Made by a program: the position numbers and the translations under genes
Shown: one piece after another, positions 33,454-42,653 of the stretch
Layout of the letters: every line of letters starts with the position of its first letter
Numbering within the stretch: the first letter of the stretch is position 1
Origin: Pantoea sp. A4
GTDB taxonomy: Bacteria; Pseudomonadota; Gammaproteobacteria; Enterobacterales; Enterobacteriaceae
DNA length: 64,000 nt
Direction of reading: 5' to 3'
NCBI RefSeq assembly: GCF_000295955.2
Contig: NZ_ALXE01000048.1
Coordinates: forward strand, 24,087 to 88,086
Notes under the pieces: model-generated
The model's input: only the letters and a program-made list of their open reading frames with translations
What the model was told of the DNA's origin: nothing
Database searches by the model: none

Positions 33454-34167
33454 TTAACCGCCCTGCTTCTGGCCATCAAGCGTCTGTTTCAGCTCTTGTG
33501 GGCTTTGGTAACCAGGGATCACCAGACCGGTGTCGGTGAAGATGGCAGGCGTGCCTTGGATGCCATACAGCAGGCCGAGTTGGTACTGCTTATCCAGATC
33601 GATATTGCACGAAGCAGGTGCTGCGGTTTGTGGCGCGTTGCCTTTCATCGCCGCATCAAATGCCGTCTGGCGATCTGCTGAACACCATACGGCTTTCATC
33701 GCCCGCTCAACTGAACCATGCAAGCCCTCACGCGGGAAGGCGAGGTAGCGCACGGTAATGCCCAGCGCATTGTAGTCCGCCATTTGTTCATGCAACTTGT
33801 GGCAATAGCCGCAGGTGATGTCGGTAAACACGGTGATCACATGCTGCTGCTTCGCCGCAGGATAGACAATCATCTCGGGTGCCAGCGCGGCCATTTTTTT
33901 ATCCAGCACTTTATTGGTCGCATTCACCGGATGCGCACCGCTGACATCGTACAACGGCCCCTGGATCATCTGCTTGCCATCTTCACTGACGTACAACACG
34001 CCACTTTCTGATAGCACGGTTTTCATTCCCGGCAGCGGCGAAGGCAGAATTTCGGTCTGCTTGAGGCCGAGTTTTTTTAGCGACTGCTGAATAGCGCTGT
34101 CATCTGCATGGCTGGCGCTGACGAAGGTTCCCGCTAACAGTGCGAGAAGAAAGAGTCTTTTTTTCAT
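33454..34167 (-). CDS. dsbC: Periplasmic disulfide isomerase DsbC
   Basis: Homodimeric thiol isomerase that corrects wrong disulfides, kept reduced by DsbD. ATG 34167 begins the signal peptide MKKRLFLLALLAGTFVSASHA and gives 237 residues. The N-terminal dimerisation domain (about 20-80) precedes the thioredoxin fold with the active site CGYC (TDITCGYCHKLHEQM) and the cis-Pro loop GIQGTPAIF. The structural cysteine pair seen in E. coli DsbC is represented by AVWC and ASCN. It lies 22 bp after xerD. Confidence 0.97.
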   Translation of the reverse strand: MKKRLFLLALLAGTFVSASHADDSAIQQSLKKLGLKQTEILPSPLPGMKTVLSESGVLYVSEDGKQMIQGPLYDVSGAHPVNATNKVLDKKMAALAPEMIVYPAAKQQHVITVFTDITCGYCHKLHEQMADYNALGITVRYLAFPREGLHGSVERAMKAVWCSADRQTAFDAAMKGNAPQTAAPASCNIDLDKQYQLGLLYGIQGTPAIFTDTGLVIPGYQSPQELKQTLDGQKQGG

Positions 34168-34189
34168 GCTACGTCCTTTACTCCGCGCC

Positions 34190-35083
34190 TCAGGCACGGG
34201 GATGGTGCTGTGAATGTAACTGGCGCAGGCGCTCAGTAGCGACATGGGTGTAAATTTGCGTGGTAGAGAGATCGCTATGCCCTAGCAGCATCTGCACCAC
34301 GCGCAGGTCCGCGCCGTGATTGAGCAGATGGGTTGCAAATGCGTGTCGTAGCACGTGGGGTGACAGCTTTTCAGCGTCAATCCCGGCCAGTACGGCGTAA
34401 TGTTTTATGCGATGCCAGAAGGTTTGTCGCGTCATTTGTTGCGCCCGGTTACTGGGGAACATCACGTCCAGCGTCTGGCCGTTAAGCAACCACGGACGAC
34501 CGTGCTCAAGATAATACTCCAGCCAGTAAACGGCCTCTTCACCTAATGGCACCATACGTTCTTTGTTGCCCTTACCGATCACCCGGACCACGCCTTGCCG
34601 CAGGCTGACGTCGCTGATGGTCAACCCCACCAGTTCAGAAACACGCAGCCCGGTAGCGTACAGCACTTCCAGCATGGCTTTATCGCGCAGTTCCAGTGGA
34701 ATGTCGGTCGAGGGCGATTGCAGCAGGCGCTCTACCTGCGCCTCACTTAAATCTTTGGGGAGGCGCTGCGGCAATTTAGGCGCAGCCAGTAATGCGCTGG
34801 GATCGTCAGTGCGCAGCTTTTCACGGTAGAGATACTGGAAGATGCGGCGTAACGCACTCAGCATACGCGCGGAACTGGTGGCTTTGTAGCCGCCTTCGAC
34901 TCGCTCCGCCAGGAAGGCTTGCAGATCCGCGGTGCTCGCATCGAGCAGCGTGAGTTGGTGATGGTGTAGCCACCCGGTAAAGGTATGCAGATCCTGACGA
35001 TAGGAGGCCAGGGTGTTCTGCGCCAGATTACGCTCAATCCATAATGCATCGAGAAACTGCTCTGTCAGATCCTGATCCTGCAC
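34190..35083 (-). CDS. xerD: Site-specific tyrosine recombinase XerD
   Basis: Acts with XerC at dif to resolve chromosome dimers, controlled by FtsK. GTG 35083 gives 297 residues and begins VQDQDLTEQFLDALWIERN, aligning with the E. coli start; GGCGG lies upstream. A TTG at 35107 is a weaker option. Catalytic residues are in ATGLRVSELVGL (Arg), LSPHVLRHAFATHLL (HxxR), LGHSDLSTTQIYTHV (His and the nucleophile Tyr). Confidence 0.96.
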   Translation of the reverse strand: MQDQDLTEQFLDALWIERNLAQNTLASYRQDLHTFTGWLHHHQLTLLDASTADLQAFLAERVEGGYKATSSARMLSALRRIFQYLYREKLRTDDPSALLAAPKLPQRLPKDLSEAQVERLLQSPSTDIPLELRDKAMLEVLYATGLRVSELVGLTISDVSLRQGVVRVIGKGNKERMVPLGEEAVYWLEYYLEHGRPWLLNGQTLDVMFPSNRAQQMTRQTFWHRIKHYAVLAGIDAEKLSPHVLRHAFATHLLNHGADLRVVQMLLGHSDLSTTQIYTHVATERLRQLHSQHHPRA

Positions 35084-35260
35084 AATATGTCCGCCCTTTG
35101 CTATCAAACCCCGGCATTATGCCTGATTTTACGCCGTGGCTGATACCTTCGAGCGCACAGTTATCAATACCCTGCCGCATTCCATGCAGTCGGCAGCGGT
35201 GGCAAAGACGTGTACAATGCGGCCGCATATGTTTGATTACCGTGGCGACTGCAAACTCTA

Positions 35261-35779
35261 ATGAAAATTGGTCTGTTTTACGGCTCCAGCACCTGCTACA
35301 CCGAGATGGCAGCGGAAAAGATTCGCGACATTATCGGCGCAGAGCTGGTGACCCTGCACAATGTAAAGGATGACTCCCCCACTCTGATGCAGCAGTACGA
35401 TCTGCTGATTCTGGGGATGCCGACGTGGGACTTTGGCGAACTGCAAGAGGACTGGGAGGCGATCTGGACCTCGCTGCCAGAGCTGGACCTCAACGGCAAA
35501 ATTGTGGCGCTGTATGGTATGGGCGACCAGATTGGCTATGGTGAGTGGTTCCTGGATGCGATGGGCATGCTGTACGACGTCCTGAAGCCCATGGGCGTGC
35601 AGTTTGTCGGCTTCTGGCCGCTTGAAGGCTATGAGTTTACCAGCCCGAAACCGTTAAGCGAGGATGGCACACAGTTTGTTGGCCTGGCGCTGGACGAGGT
35701 CAATCAGTTTGAAGAGAGCGACGAACGGCTGGAACGCTGGTGCGAGCAAGTGCTGGTGGAGACCGCTGCGCTGCTTTGA
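35261..35779 (+). CDS. fldB: Flavodoxin FldB
   Basis: Small FMN electron carrier of 172 residues. The phosphate-binding loop GSSTCYTEMAAEKI (about 8-21) and the FMN-stacking loop around PTWDFGELQEDWEAIW are present; ALYGMGDQIGYGEWFLDAMGMLYD closes the isoalloxazine site (two pieces ALYGMGDQIGYG and EWFLDAMGMLYD). E. coli FldB has 173 residues and the same place divergent from xerD; it belongs to the SoxRS regulon there. No SoxS box was checked here. Confidence 0.97.
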   Translation: MKIGLFYGSSTCYTEMAAEKIRDIIGAELVTLHNVKDDSPTLMQQYDLLILGMPTWDFGELQEDWEAIWTSLPELDLNGKIVALYGMGDQIGYGEWFLDAMGMLYDVLKPMGVQFVGFWPLEGYEFTSPKPLSEDGTQFVGLALDEVNQFEESDERLERWCEQVLVETAALL

Positions 35780-35794
35780 TGATGATCCCCTTTT

Positions 35795-35824
35795 CGCAGC
35801 GGTCGCGTGCCGCTGCGCGGGTTT
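35795..35824 (+). terminator. fldB terminator
   Basis: Stem CGCAGCGG / CCGCTGCG with a 7-nt loop followed by CGGGTTTT, 16 nt after the fldB stop. Confidence 0.55.
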
Positions 35825-35839
35825 TGACAGAATTTAGGG

Positions 35840-36064
35840 CTAATCTCGATAGCTGTGTGGGAAACGTTTATCAAGATATTTAAGCATCAGGTACACAATA
35901 AACACCGTAATGCCTATGTAAATGATCCGTTCTAGCCAAGTATCGAGATATAACAACCAAAACAAACTCAACCAAAACCATATCGTCCCAAGCAGCCCAG
36001 CCAGAAGTTCAAGTAAAAAGTAACCGAAAATTTTAGAGAAAGACTTAGCAAGATTTTTTACCAT
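35840..36064 (-). CDS. Small membrane protein of unknown function
   Basis: Unrecognised 74-residue protein with two hydrophobic segments (about 13-38 and 46-62), a Lys-rich start (MVKNLAKSFSK) and a charged end (KYLDKRFPHSYRD), so likely an inner-membrane hairpin. Its ATG lies inside the last codons of the upstream gene (20-nt overlap), which means translational coupling. AT-rich compared with fldB and cptA. A membrane immunity or accessory protein for its partner is possible, but nothing in the sequence proves it. Confidence 0.65.
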   Translation of the reverse strand: MVKNLAKSFSKIFGYFLLELLAGLLGTIWFWLSLFWLLYLDTWLERIIYIGITVFIVYLMLKYLDKRFPHSYRD

Positions 36065-36701
36065 TGATGAGTTCTTCTGCTAAAGAAATTATTTTTTCGA
36101 AAGCTTCAGGCCCCTGAGTTCTTCTTACGTATAAAGCTTCCACGAAGGGCTGTACGGCTGGTTCAATTAAAAAGTAAAGCAAATCAAAATCCTTAAGATG
36201 CAAAGCATTCCATACTTCTGGATTGAAGCGTTGCAAACGTTGGGAAGTGTAAATACTTCGGTCTGCCATACCACCAACCAACAGTATATTCCCAAGAACA
36301 ACTGCCCCACCTCTGTATAATGCATTATTCTTCACAGCAATTGCATTTGTCAAACGAGATGACAAAACTAAATTAGTTAGCATCCTACCGATAAAAGTAC
36401 CAGTGATATCTCCTGTAGCACTATCTTGTTCTTTATCGGTCAAATAGCGCTTAAAGATGCAAAATATAATTTCAATACTCTTCCTAAAATTTTCACTCTC
36501 TAGTATTCCGTATCGGATAGCATTAGCCATTCGAATTTTTTCACTTTGTCTCAATGAGCGGCTTTCTGTATCAATAAACCCGTACGCCATGTAGGCTAAA
36601 TCCTTTGGAACAGATAGCACCCCCATCATTATACCGACTTCTAGCTCGGGTGAGTTTATGATCCCTGCAATTCTTTTCGCAATTTCAATATATGAACTCA
36701 T
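36045..36701 (-). CDS. Hypothetical protein, accessory pair with membrane protein
   Basis: Unrecognised 218-residue protein. ATG 36701 is preceded by GGAAG at good spacing; longer starts give a random-looking leader. It is mainly helical, with a moderately hydrophobic Gly-rich stretch NALYRGGAVVLGNILLVGG (about residues 130-148), and no signal peptide. The gene is AT-rich, has its own promoter-like sequence upstream, and overlaps the small membrane gene. The pair breaks the fldB-cptA neighbourhood, so it was probably gained horizontally. Toxin/immunity, defence or phage-remnant roles are all open. Confidence 0.7.
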   Translation of the reverse strand: MSSYIEIAKRIAGIINSPELEVGIMMGVLSVPKDLAYMAYGFIDTESRSLRQSEKIRMANAIRYGILESENFRKSIEIIFCIFKRYLTDKEQDSATGDITGTFIGRMLTNLVLSSRLTNAIAVKNNALYRGGAVVLGNILLVGGMADRSIYTSQRLQRFNPEVWNALHLKDFDLLYFLIEPAVQPFVEALYVRRTQGPEAFEKIISLAEELINGKKSC

Positions 36702-36749
36702 TCTTGCTTCCAGGTGGAAAAGTTTGAGATCAAATTCTAACGTCAAAAT

Positions 36750-36778
36750 TTTAAAAAAATAAACCAAAGAAACGTCAA
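36750..36778 (-). promoter_or_regulatory. Promoter of the accessory pair
   Basis: TTGACG, 17-nt spacer, TTTAAA on the minus strand, about 50 nt before the ATG at 36701, in a very AT-rich stretch. Confidence 0.5.
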
Positions 36779-36874
36779 GAATCGTCTTTATTCCACACCA
36801 CAATTTTTGACAATCAATAACGAGAACAGGTTACGTATTTAAATAAAACATGCGCCACTGTGGTTATTTATTCA

Positions 36875-37267
36875 TTAAAGTTCATCGCTAAAACAGGCGG
36901 CGCGCAGCGTGCGCCAGTCGCGGGGTGTCATGGCATCTTCATGTAGCCAGAAGCGTAACGTTTTTCCGTTTTCATTTTGCAGCTGTAATAATACCGCCCA
37001 GGGTAGCCAGCGTGGCGGATGGATTATCTGCCAGCGTTTATATTGCCAGCGCCAGTAAATATGATCTTCACGTGCCAGAATACCGCAGTATTGTTGCCGA
37101 TGACGGGAACAGATATATCCTTCATAGACCACTGGCGGAATAAGTAATAGCCACCAAAAGGAAGAACAGGCCGCCGCCATAATGCTGCACAGCAGGCTGC
37201 TAAACAGCAGCCGCTGAAGCCAGGCAGCGCGACGCGAGAGGCGTAGATTACATTGCCACTGGGCCAC
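36875..37267 (-). CDS. cptA: CptA (YgfX), inner-membrane protein paired with SdhE
   Basis: A 130-residue protein with two close membrane helices (about 18-50) and a cytoplasmic Trp/Arg-rich tail (YWRWQYKRWQIIHPPRWLPW), the hallmark of YgfX. It overlaps sdhE by 20 nt. In E. coli it was first described as a toxin acting on MreB and FtsZ with SdhE as antitoxin. In Serratia the pair affects flavinylation and pigment; the toxin view is disputed. The start is the only plausible ATG in frame. Confidence 0.92.
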   Translation of the reverse strand: MAQWQCNLRLSRRAAWLQRLLFSSLLCSIMAAACSSFWWLLLIPPVVYEGYICSRHRQQYCGILAREDHIYWRWQYKRWQIIHPPRWLPWAVLLQLQNENGKTLRFWLHEDAMTPRDWRTLRAACFSDEL

Positions 37268-37514
37268 GTGCGCGATTACGCTGCTGAATCAACTTCACCA
37301 TACGTTTTAGCTCGGGGTCGGCTGGCTCGCCGTGATCCATCATCCAGTTGAACAGGTCCGGATCGTCACTCTTTAACAATGCTACAAATACCTGCTTATC
37401 GGTATCGTCCAGGCCGTCAAACTCGTAGCGAAAGAACGGCATAATCGCCACATCCAGCTCCAACATGCCGCGACGACAAGCCCACTGAATACGCGATTTT
37501 TCGTGAATATCCAT
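37248..37514 (-). CDS. sdhE: FAD assembly factor SdhE
   Basis: An 88-residue cytosolic chaperone that helps covalent attachment of FAD to succinate dehydrogenase and fumarate reductase flavoprotein subunits. The required RGxxE motif is in CRRGMLELD (Arg-Gly at about residues 14-15), and PFFRYEFDGLDDTDKQVFV matches the family. It is first of the sdhE-cptA operon and divergent from ygfZ. Confidence 0.97.
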   Translation of the reverse strand: MDIHEKSRIQWACRRGMLELDVAIMPFFRYEFDGLDDTDKQVFVALLKSDDPDLFNWMMDHGEPADPELKRMVKLIQQRNRARGPVAM

Positions 37515-37739
37515 CTGTCAGCTTCCACAGTGCAAAAAGTGGCGTTAGTGTAACCTGGTTTTATGCAATATGTAGACATACAGAAGGGCTTTGCGCGGTC
37601 TGCTGCAACAGCAGCGCCACAGTGAGCAGGGTTATCACGCGATTTGTGCGCCAGATTCCGTAAAGCAGTTGCAAAGCCAGAGCGCTCTTTTAACATTGAA
37701 GCACTATTTCGGAAGAATCACTGGAATCAGGATATCCCT

Positions 37740-38726
37740 ATGACCATTTTTACCTTACCGCCACGTCAGCCAGCGGCGGCGGCTCGTCTGCCACTCACGC
37801 TGATTTCTCTTGAGGGCTGGGCACTGGTTTCAGTGCAGGGCAAAGACAGCACCAGCTATCTGCAAGGCCAGTTGACGCTGGACGTTGCCGCGCTGGAAAG
37901 CAATCAGCACCGCCCTACCGCACACTGCGATGCCAAAGGCAAAATGTGGAGTTCACTGCGCCTGTTCCATCGTGGCGAAGGGTTTGCCTATCTGGTGCGC
38001 CGCGAACTGCGCGAAAAGCAGCTCGCAGAACTGAAGAAATATGCGGTATTCGCAAAAGTCACACTGTTGCCAGACGATGAAGCCACCCTGCTGGGCGTAG
38101 CCGGTTTTCAGGCCCGTGCCGCGCTAAGCAAGCTGTTCACCACCTTGCCGGACAGCACGACACCGGTAGTCCAACTGGGTGACACTACCATTTTGTGGTT
38201 CGAACACCCCGCAGAGCGTTTCCTGGTTGTCACTACGGAAGATCAGGCCAAAGCGCTACAGGTTGCGTTGGCCGATGATGCGCAGCTCAACGACAGCCAG
38301 CAGTGGCTGGCACTGGAGATTGAAGCCGGGATTGCGGTGATAGAACCGGCTAACAGCGAGCAGTTGCTGCCGCAGGCAACCAACCTGCAAGCCCTGGATG
38401 CCATCAGCTTCAAGAAAGGCTGTTACAGCGGCCAGGAGATGGTGGCACGAGCTAAGTACCGTGGTGCCAACAAACGCGCCCTTTACTGGCTGGCGGGCAG
38501 CGCTTCACGCGTGCCTGCGGCAGCGGATTCGCTGGAGTTGCAACTGGGTGAAAGATGGCGTCGCACCGGTACTGTACTCACAGCAGTACAACTGGATGAC
38601 GGCACGGTTTGGGTGCAGGTCGTACTGAATAACGATCTGGAAGCAGAGAGTGTGTTACGGGTGGAAGGAGATGAAACCAGCAAACTGACCATTCAACCAC
38701 TGCCGTATTCACTGTCTGAAGGTTAA
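37740..38726 (+). CDS. ygfZ: Folate-dependent Fe-S protein YgfZ
   Basis: Tetrahydrofolate-binding protein of the GcvT-like/COG0354 family that supports repair or synthesis of certain Fe-S enzymes such as MiaB. ATG 37740 gives 328 residues (E. coli 326). The diagnostic KGCYxGQE motif is present in FKKGCYSGQEMVARAKYRG, with the functional Cys at about residue 226. Earlier in-frame starts lie in the promoter region. Confidence 0.96.
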   Translation: MTIFTLPPRQPAAAARLPLTLISLEGWALVSVQGKDSTSYLQGQLTLDVAALESNQHRPTAHCDAKGKMWSSLRLFHRGEGFAYLVRRELREKQLAELKKYAVFAKVTLLPDDEATLLGVAGFQARAALSKLFTTLPDSTTPVVQLGDTTILWFEHPAERFLVVTTEDQAKALQVALADDAQLNDSQQWLALEIEAGIAVIEPANSEQLLPQATNLQALDAISFKKGCYSGQEMVARAKYRGANKRALYWLAGSASRVPAAADSLELQLGERWRRTGTVLTAVQLDDGTVWVQVVLNNDLEAESVLRVEGDETSKLTIQPLPYSLSEG

Positions 38727-38733
38727 CCGGACA

Positions 38734-38766
38734 ATTCACACCGCTGCTTCAACCAGCGGTGTGAAT
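38734..38766. terminator. Convergent hairpin between ygfZ and trhA
   Basis: Perfect 13-bp arms (ATTCACACCGCTG / CAGCGGTGTGAAT) with a 7-nt loop in the 48-bp gap of the two convergent genes. There is no long T-tract, but place and symmetry fit a bidirectional terminator. Confidence 0.65.
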
Positions 38767-38774
38767 AAAACCAT

Positions 38775-39428
38775 TTAATTCACATAGAAGTAAATGGCGC
38801 AGAAATGGCAGATGCTGCCACCCAGCACAAACCCGTGCCAGATCGCGTGGTTATAAGGGATGCGGCGCGCCACATAGAAGATCACCCCCAGCGAATAGAC
38901 AATTCCACCCGCAGCCAGCAGCCACACGCCACCCGCAGAAAGCCGGGTCGCCAGTTGATAAATGACAATCAGCGACAGCCATCCCATCCCCAGATAGGTG
39001 ATTAACGAGAGTGCCTTAAAGCGATGGGCAATCGTCAGCTTGAAGATGATCCCCAGCAGTGCCAGCCCCCAGATCACCACCATCAACCCATGGGCTAGCG
39101 GTGACTTGAGCCCCACCAGCAAGAACGGGGTATAGGTGCCGGCAATCAGTAAGTAGATGGCACAGTGGTCAAATTTTTTCAGCCATATTTTTGCCCGCTG
39201 ATGCGGGATAGCGTGATACAGCGTCGACGCGAGAAACAGCAAAATCATACTGCCGCCGTAGAGGCTGTAACTGGTGATAGCAGTGATATCCGCGCGCATC
39301 TCAGTGGCCTGAGTCAGCAGTAACACCAGACCGACAATGCCAAACACACAGCCAATACCGTGACTGATGCTGTTGGCAATCTCCTCGGCCAGCGAGTATC
39401 CACGGGCGATTAAACGGTTTTCTGTCAT
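38775..39428 (-). CDS. trhA: Hemolysin-III/PAQR-type membrane protein TrhA (YqfA)
   Basis: Inner-membrane protein of 217 residues with seven predicted helices. PAQR/HlyIII motifs with the three metal-binding histidines are visible: LASTLYHAIPH, FDHCAIYLLIAGTYTPF, and HAIWHGFVLGGSICHF near the end. E. coli YqfA (219 residues) was linked to membrane energetics. It is transcribed alone. Confidence 0.94.
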   Translation of the reverse strand: MTENRLIARGYSLAEEIANSISHGIGCVFGIVGLVLLLTQATEMRADITAITSYSLYGGSMILLFLASTLYHAIPHQRAKIWLKKFDHCAIYLLIAGTYTPFLLVGLKSPLAHGLMVVIWGLALLGIIFKLTIAHRFKALSLITYLGMGWLSLIVIYQLATRLSAGGVWLLAAGGIVYSLGVIFYVARRIPYNHAIWHGFVLGGSICHFCAIYFYVN

Positions 39429-39615
39429 AACAATTACGTCCTGCCGCAGTTGTTGGGGATTTTCTGCACAACAGAGTAGCGAAGAATTATTTCAGAGTAC
39501 ACTTGTACGCTTAAATTAAATTATGAATGCTTGTTACTGCTCAACCTGATTAGAATAGCCGTTGTGGATGAAGGTAAAATTGCAGCGGATGATGGAAAGT
39601 GGCGTGGGAAACAAT

Positions 39616-39657
39616 GCGGGCAGCATCGCTGTCACGATGCTGCCCGCTGTTTTTTAT
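39616..39657 (+). terminator. Strong hairpin terminator downstream of gcvP
   Basis: Perfect 13-bp arms (GCGGGCAGCATCG / CGATGCTGCCCGC) followed on the plus strand by TGTTTTTTAT. On the minus strand, where gcvP runs, the tract is only ATTGTTT. It therefore works best for plus-strand RNA although no plus-strand gene precedes it; bidirectional use for gcvP is likely. Confidence 0.75.
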
Positions 39658-39686
39658 CCCTGATAAATCAGGGGAGTAAAAGCAAA

Positions 39687-42566
39687 TTACTGATAATCGC
39701 TCATCGGCACGCAGGCGCAGAACAGGTTACGGTCACCGAACACATCGTCCAGCCGTTTCACCGTTGGCCAGTATTTATTTTCACTGCCTGCCGGGAAGAC
39801 CGCCAGTTCGCGGCTATAGGCATGTTGCCAGTCGCCAACGATTTCACGCTGCGTATGCGGTGCATTTACCAGCGGGTTATCGTCTTTCGGCCATTCACCA
39901 TCAGCAACACGGTCGATCTCCATGCGAATCGCCAGCATCGCGTCAATGAAGCGGTCTAGCTCTGGCTTCGCTTCGGATTCAGTAGGCTCAACCATCAATG
40001 TACCCGGTACCGGGAACGACATGGTTGGCGCATGGAAGCCGTAATCAATCAGACGCTTAGCAATATCAAGTTCGCTGATGCCGGTCTGTTCTTTCAGTGG
40101 GCGAATATCCAGGATGCATTCGTGCGCCACACGACCATCACGCCCGGTGTACAAGATCGGATAGGCGGATTGCAGACGACGTGCAATATAGTTGGCATTG
40201 AGAATAGCCACCGAACTGGCCTGACGCAGTCCCTGTGCGCCCATCATACGAATATACATCCAGCTAATGGGCAGAATAGACGCACTGCCAAACGGCGCAG
40301 CGGATACCGCGCCTTGCTGGGTTAACATGCCGTCAATTTGCACAACGCTATGGCCCGGTACAAAAGGTGCCAGATGCGCTTTTACGCCAATCGGCCCCAT
40401 GCCTGGCCCACCGCCGCCGTGTGGAATACAGAAGGTTTTATGCAGGTTAAGATGTGAAACGTCGGCACCAATGTAGCCCGGCGTGGTGATCCCCACCTGC
40501 GCATTCATATTGGCACCGTCAAGGTAAACCTGGCCGCCGTATTGGTGCACGATCTGGCATACCTCACGAATGGTCTCTTCATAAACGCCATGCGTCGAAG
40601 GATAGGTCACCATGATGCAGGAGAGGGCTTCACCCGCCTGCTCCGCTTTGGCGCGCAGGTCATGGAGATCGATATTGCCCTGTTTGTCACAGGCCACCAC
40701 CACCACATCCATCCCTGCCATCTGTGCGGAAGCGGGGTTTGTGCCGTGCGCTGAAGCGGGGATCAGGCAGAGATGGCGACGGCCTTCACCACGGCTTTCG
40801 TGGTAGCGTCGAATCGCCAGCAGGCCAGCATACTCCCCCTGCGCGCCGGAGTTCGGCTGCATACAGAGAGCATCATAGCCGGTGAGCTGTACCAGCCATT
40901 GCGAAAGCTGGCTGATCATCTGTAGGTAACCCGTTGCCTGCTCCGCCGGGCAGAACGGATGCAGTTCTGCAAATTCCGGCCAGGTAATCGGGATCATCTC
41001 CGCTGCGGCATTGAGTTTCATGGTGCAAGAGCCGAGCGGGATCATGGCCTGATTCAGCGCCAGATCTTTTTTCTCCAGGCTGTGCATGTAGCGCATCATC
41101 TCGGTTTCACTGTGATAGCGATTAAATACCGGATGGGTCAAAAACGCCTGTTGGCGCTGGATCGCCTGCGGAATCACAGGTTCTGCGGCAGCGACTTGTG
41201 CATCCAGCGTATCGATATCTTGCCCGTGCGCATCTCCCAGCAGAATGGCAAACAGCGCCAACACGTCTTCGCGCGAGGTCGTTTCATCCAGCGTAACCCC
41301 AACGGCATGATGAATATCAGTACGCAGGTTGACGCCAAAACTCAACGCACGGTTAAGTACAGCGGCCTTGTCAGCCACTTCAACGGTGATCGTATCAAAC
41401 CACTGCTGATGACGGAGTTTCAGGCCCGCAGCCTGTAAGCCAGCAGCCAGAATCGAGGTCAGGCGATGGATGCGCCCGGCGATCCGCTGCAACCCTTCCG
41501 GGCCATGATAGACCGCGTACATCCCGGCAATATTGGCGAGCAAAACCTGTGAAGTACAGATATTGGAGTTCGCTTTTTCACGGCGGATATGTTGCTCACG
41601 CGTCTGCATTGCCATGCGCAGAGCGGTGTTGCCCGCGGCATCGCGTGAAACGCCAATAATTCGGCCTGGCATCGCACGTTTATACTCATCGCGGCTGGCA
41701 AAGAATGCAGCGTGAGGTCCGCCATAGCCCATCGGCACGCCGAAACGTTGAGCGGAACCAAACACGATGTCTGCCCCGAATTTGCCCGGGGCTTCCAGTT
41801 GGATCAGTGCCATAAAATCAGCGGCTACGCTGACGATGACGCCACGTTCTTTCAGGCTGGTAATCAGGTCACGGTAGTCATGCACTTCACCGCTGGTGCC
41901 AACCTGTTGTAATAGCACGCCAAACAGATCCTGGTGATCCCGCGCTTTCTCGGGACTGTCGATAATCAGCTCAAAACCAAAGGTGGCCGCACGAGTGCGC
42001 ACCACATCCAGCGACTGCGGATGCAGATCGTCAGCAATAAAGAATTTATTGGCGGTTTTGAGTTTGCTGACGCGCTTCGCCATCGCCATCGATTCGGCTG
42101 CAGCCGTCGCTTCATCCAGTAATGAAGCGGAGGCGATATCCAGTCCGGTGAGGTCCAGCGTGAGGGTCTGGAAATTGAGTAAAGCTTCCAGACGCCCCTG
42201 AGAAACTTCAGGCTGGTAGGGGGTATAAGCGGTGTACCAGCCTGGATTCTCCAGCAGGTTGCGTAAAATTACCGGCGGTGTAACCACTGCACTGTAGCCC
42301 ATGCCGATCCAGGATTTATAACGCTGATTCTGACTGGCAATCGCCTTGAGTTCAGCCAGCGCCTGCTGCTCGGTTGCTGATTCACCAATCGCTGGTGGGC
42401 CTGGTAGCTGAATATCAGCCGGGACCAGCGAGGAGATAAGCGACTCCAGAGAACTGGCCCCAATAGTATCTAACATGGTCGCCTGTTGAGCAGGTGTTGG
42501 GCCAATATGGCGAGCAACAAAGGCAGTGGCATTTTCGAGCTGATTTAGCGTTTTAGTCATGAGCAT
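39687..42566 (-). CDS. gcvP: Glycine dehydrogenase (decarboxylating), P protein
   Basis: PLP enzyme that removes CO2 from glycine and passes the aminomethyl group to lipoyl-GcvH. It has 959 residues (E. coli 957). The PLP Lys is in HLNLHKTFCIPHGGGGPGMG and the glycine-rich loops follow the family. ATG 42566 is preferred because AGGA lies 5 nt upstream; ATG 42560 (MTKTLNQLEN) aligns equally well. Last gene of gcvT-gcvH-gcvP. Confidence 0.97.
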   Translation of the reverse strand: MLMTKTLNQLENATAFVARHIGPTPAQQATMLDTIGASSLESLISSLVPADIQLPGPPAIGESATEQQALAELKAIASQNQRYKSWIGMGYSAVVTPPVILRNLLENPGWYTAYTPYQPEVSQGRLEALLNFQTLTLDLTGLDIASASLLDEATAAAESMAMAKRVSKLKTANKFFIADDLHPQSLDVVRTRAATFGFELIIDSPEKARDHQDLFGVLLQQVGTSGEVHDYRDLITSLKERGVIVSVAADFMALIQLEAPGKFGADIVFGSAQRFGVPMGYGGPHAAFFASRDEYKRAMPGRIIGVSRDAAGNTALRMAMQTREQHIRREKANSNICTSQVLLANIAGMYAVYHGPEGLQRIAGRIHRLTSILAAGLQAAGLKLRHQQWFDTITVEVADKAAVLNRALSFGVNLRTDIHHAVGVTLDETTSREDVLALFAILLGDAHGQDIDTLDAQVAAAEPVIPQAIQRQQAFLTHPVFNRYHSETEMMRYMHSLEKKDLALNQAMIPLGSCTMKLNAAAEMIPITWPEFAELHPFCPAEQATGYLQMISQLSQWLVQLTGYDALCMQPNSGAQGEYAGLLAIRRYHESRGEGRRHLCLIPASAHGTNPASAQMAGMDVVVVACDKQGNIDLHDLRAKAEQAGEALSCIMVTYPSTHGVYEETIREVCQIVHQYGGQVYLDGANMNAQVGITTPGYIGADVSHLNLHKTFCIPHGGGGPGMGPIGVKAHLAPFVPGHSVVQIDGMLTQQGAVSAAPFGSASILPISWMYIRMMGAQGLRQASSVAILNANYIARRLQSAYPILYTGRDGRVAHECILDIRPLKEQTGISELDIAKRLIDYGFHAPTMSFPVPGTLMVEPTESEAKPELDRFIDAMLAIRMEIDRVADGEWPKDDNPLVNAPHTQREIVGDWQHAYSRELAVFPAGSENKYWPTVKRLDDVFGDRNLFCACVPMSDYQ

Positions 42567-42653
42567 TTACATCCTGGTCGGAACGAAAAACAGTGACAGC
42601 AAACAAATGATACGGCCTGTCTGACAGGCCGTGACAACCTACCTACTTTAAGC

